A stretch of DNA of 64,000 nt from Shewanella sp. Arc9-LZ (lineage in GTDB: Bacteria; Pseudomonadota; Gammaproteobacteria; Enterobacterales; Shewanellaceae), in the NCBI RefSeq assembly GCF_010092445.1, contig NZ_CP048031.1:2852001-2916000 (forward strand), written 5' to 3'. Of the stretch, positions 63,166 to 64,000 are shown piece after piece (the first letter of the stretch is position 1; each line of letters starts with the position of its first letter). The notes below the pieces were generated by a model. The model was not told the origin of the DNA, searched no databases, and saw nothing but the letters and a program-made list of their open reading frames with translations. Made by a program: the position numbers and the translations under genes.

Positions 63166-64000
63166 AAGGCCACTTTCATACGTTGTGGGCTGCAACTAAC
63201 CACATTATTCAGCCGAAGCTTATGTAAAAAGGCAATACGCTGGTGCACGGGGCTTGAATAACTAATGATCTTATCAATACTGGTACCATTAACTTCAACA
63301 CCATCAATCAATCTGACATCTGGCATTTTAAGCGCCAATAACATCCACCGATGTAATAATTTGGCACTGTAAAACTGTAGGTATTCACAACGTTCGACTT
63401 CATCTTCTTCAAACTGCCATTGATAAGGCACCGCTTGATCCAACTCTGGCCCTAAAATAGTTCGAAGTGCTCGAAAAGCCATTAATGTTTGACTAGGTTG
63501 CTGCATTGCTCGAGCTAAAAAAGGCACGAATTTACTAAAACCTGAATAACCCATTAACTCAATCACTCTTAGGGTTAAATCTGCATTCTCACTCATTAAA
63601 TTAAATATTTGGCTCAATATTACTTCGTCTAACGAAGTAATAAACACTTCAAAAAGCGCACTATGGCAATAGTCTAATTGACAAAATACCCCATAGAGTT
63701 TTAACGGTTCGTTAATGTTGATCATCAACATTTCAATATACAAAGACGTCAGTGATGACCGAGAAATGTTGAGGGAGTCAATTCCGTCGGCACGCTTTAA
63801 ACGTTTACCTCGATAGATGCAGAATAAGATGTATTGCTGGATTTGTTCAGGCGTTTTGTTGCTGGCTGTAAAATTAACTTTATCAAGATTAAGTTGGCTG
63901 GCCATTAATGCAAATGCAGGGCTATAGTGGCCAACATCTATAATTGTACTGGCAAACAAAGCTTGAACGATACCTGATTGCTTAACTGGCTGAGCCTTAT
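63162..64000 (-). CDS. TIGR02270-like HEAT-repeat protein (5' end beyond the window)
   Basis: The frame stays open to the window edge: codons above the TTG at 63959 read KAQPVKQSGIVQAL without a stop, so the true start lies outside. The visible 278 or so codons contain a HEAT-like passage, VIELMGYSGFSKFVPFLARAM, then TLMAFRALRTILGPELD, and FEEDEVERCEYLQFYSAKL. These match the pattern I remember for TIGR02270 proteins of T6SS-linked operons. Its stop overlaps the thiolase-fold start. The function is unknown. Confidence 0.55.
   Translation of the reverse strand, partial: KAQPVKQSGIVQALFASTIIDVGHYSPAFALMASQLNLDKVNFTASNKTPEQIQQYILFCIYRGKRLKRADGIDSLNISRSSLTSLYIEMLMININEPLKLYGVFCQLDYCHSALFEVFITSLDEVILSQIFNLMSENADLTLRVIELMGYSGFSKFVPFLARAMQQPSQTLMAFRALRTILGPELDQAVPYQWQFEEDEVERCEYLQFYSAKLLHRWMLLALKMPDVRLIDGVEVNGTSIDKIISYSSPVHQRIAFLHKLRLNNVVSCSPQRMKVAL

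Overview
The window looks like a chromosomal segment of a Shewanella-type gammaproteobacterium. The AT-rich coding style fits, and so does the run gltA, sdhCDAB-sucABCD, fur and cobB, which I recall lying close together in Shewanella. The next neighbourhoods (hmgA-hppD with a LysR gene, and ppsA/ppsR/aroH) fit the same group. The genus call rests on gene order and protein resemblance only.

Layout. 1-2.4 kb: phosphoenolpyruvate (PEP) supply and use (ppsA divergent from ppsR, then aroH). 2.5-9.4 kb: an HD-GYP signalling protein, a SIMPL protein with a histidine phosphatase, a Rof-like antiterminator, a thioesterase, a LuxR-type response regulator with a methyltransferase, and a sugar-phosphate mutarotase. 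9.5-16 kb: a lipoprotein nucleotidase with a candidate Pho box, a carboxylesterase, SlyD, a lytic transglycosylase and small conserved proteins. 16-20.5 kb: CheV, a LON-domain protein, an ECF sigma/ChrR pair with a candidate self-regulated promoter, and an unrecognised 57-residue gene. 20.7-31.3 kb: a PLP enzyme, YccF, EVE and AIM24-like proteins, tyrosine catabolism (LysR, hmgA, hppD), a LysE exporter, an N-acyltransferase and gamma-glutamyltransferase. 31.7-38.2 kb: chemoreceptor, porin and a small binding-protein-like gene in one run, then a long non-coding gap holding a (AGTCTT)7 repeat ahead of a CpdB-type nucleotidase. 38.3-41.3 kb: a P-loop kinase-like gene, cobB, fur and an AEC transporter. 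41.4-52.7 kb: the TCA-cycle block, with sdhCDAB-sucABCD on the minus strand and gltA divergent.

The character changes at 52.8 kb. An IS66-family element (about 52815-55179) has recognisable terminal inverted repeats, a frameshifted tnpC and no matching 8-bp target duplications. It also supplies the last codons of a small minus-strand gene, so it probably marks a recombination junction between the core chromosome and an accessory island.

The island (55.2-64 kb, all minus strand) looks like a polymorphic-toxin locus, probably delivered by a type VI secretion system (T6SS). It starts beyond the right edge with a HEAT-repeat TIGR02270-like gene. This is translationally coupled to a thiolase-fold protein that seems to have lost its catalytic cysteine. 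A 1549-residue Rhs protein follows, ending in a 233-residue variable toxin region, and an 86-residue probable immunity gene overlaps its stop. After a degenerate stretch and a 60-residue unknown come a signal-less GH24 lysozyme with an N-terminal peptidoglycan-binding-like domain and an overlapping exported LprI-like protein, which I read as a second effector-immunity pair. No tRNA, rRNA, CRISPR array or prophage structure was seen.
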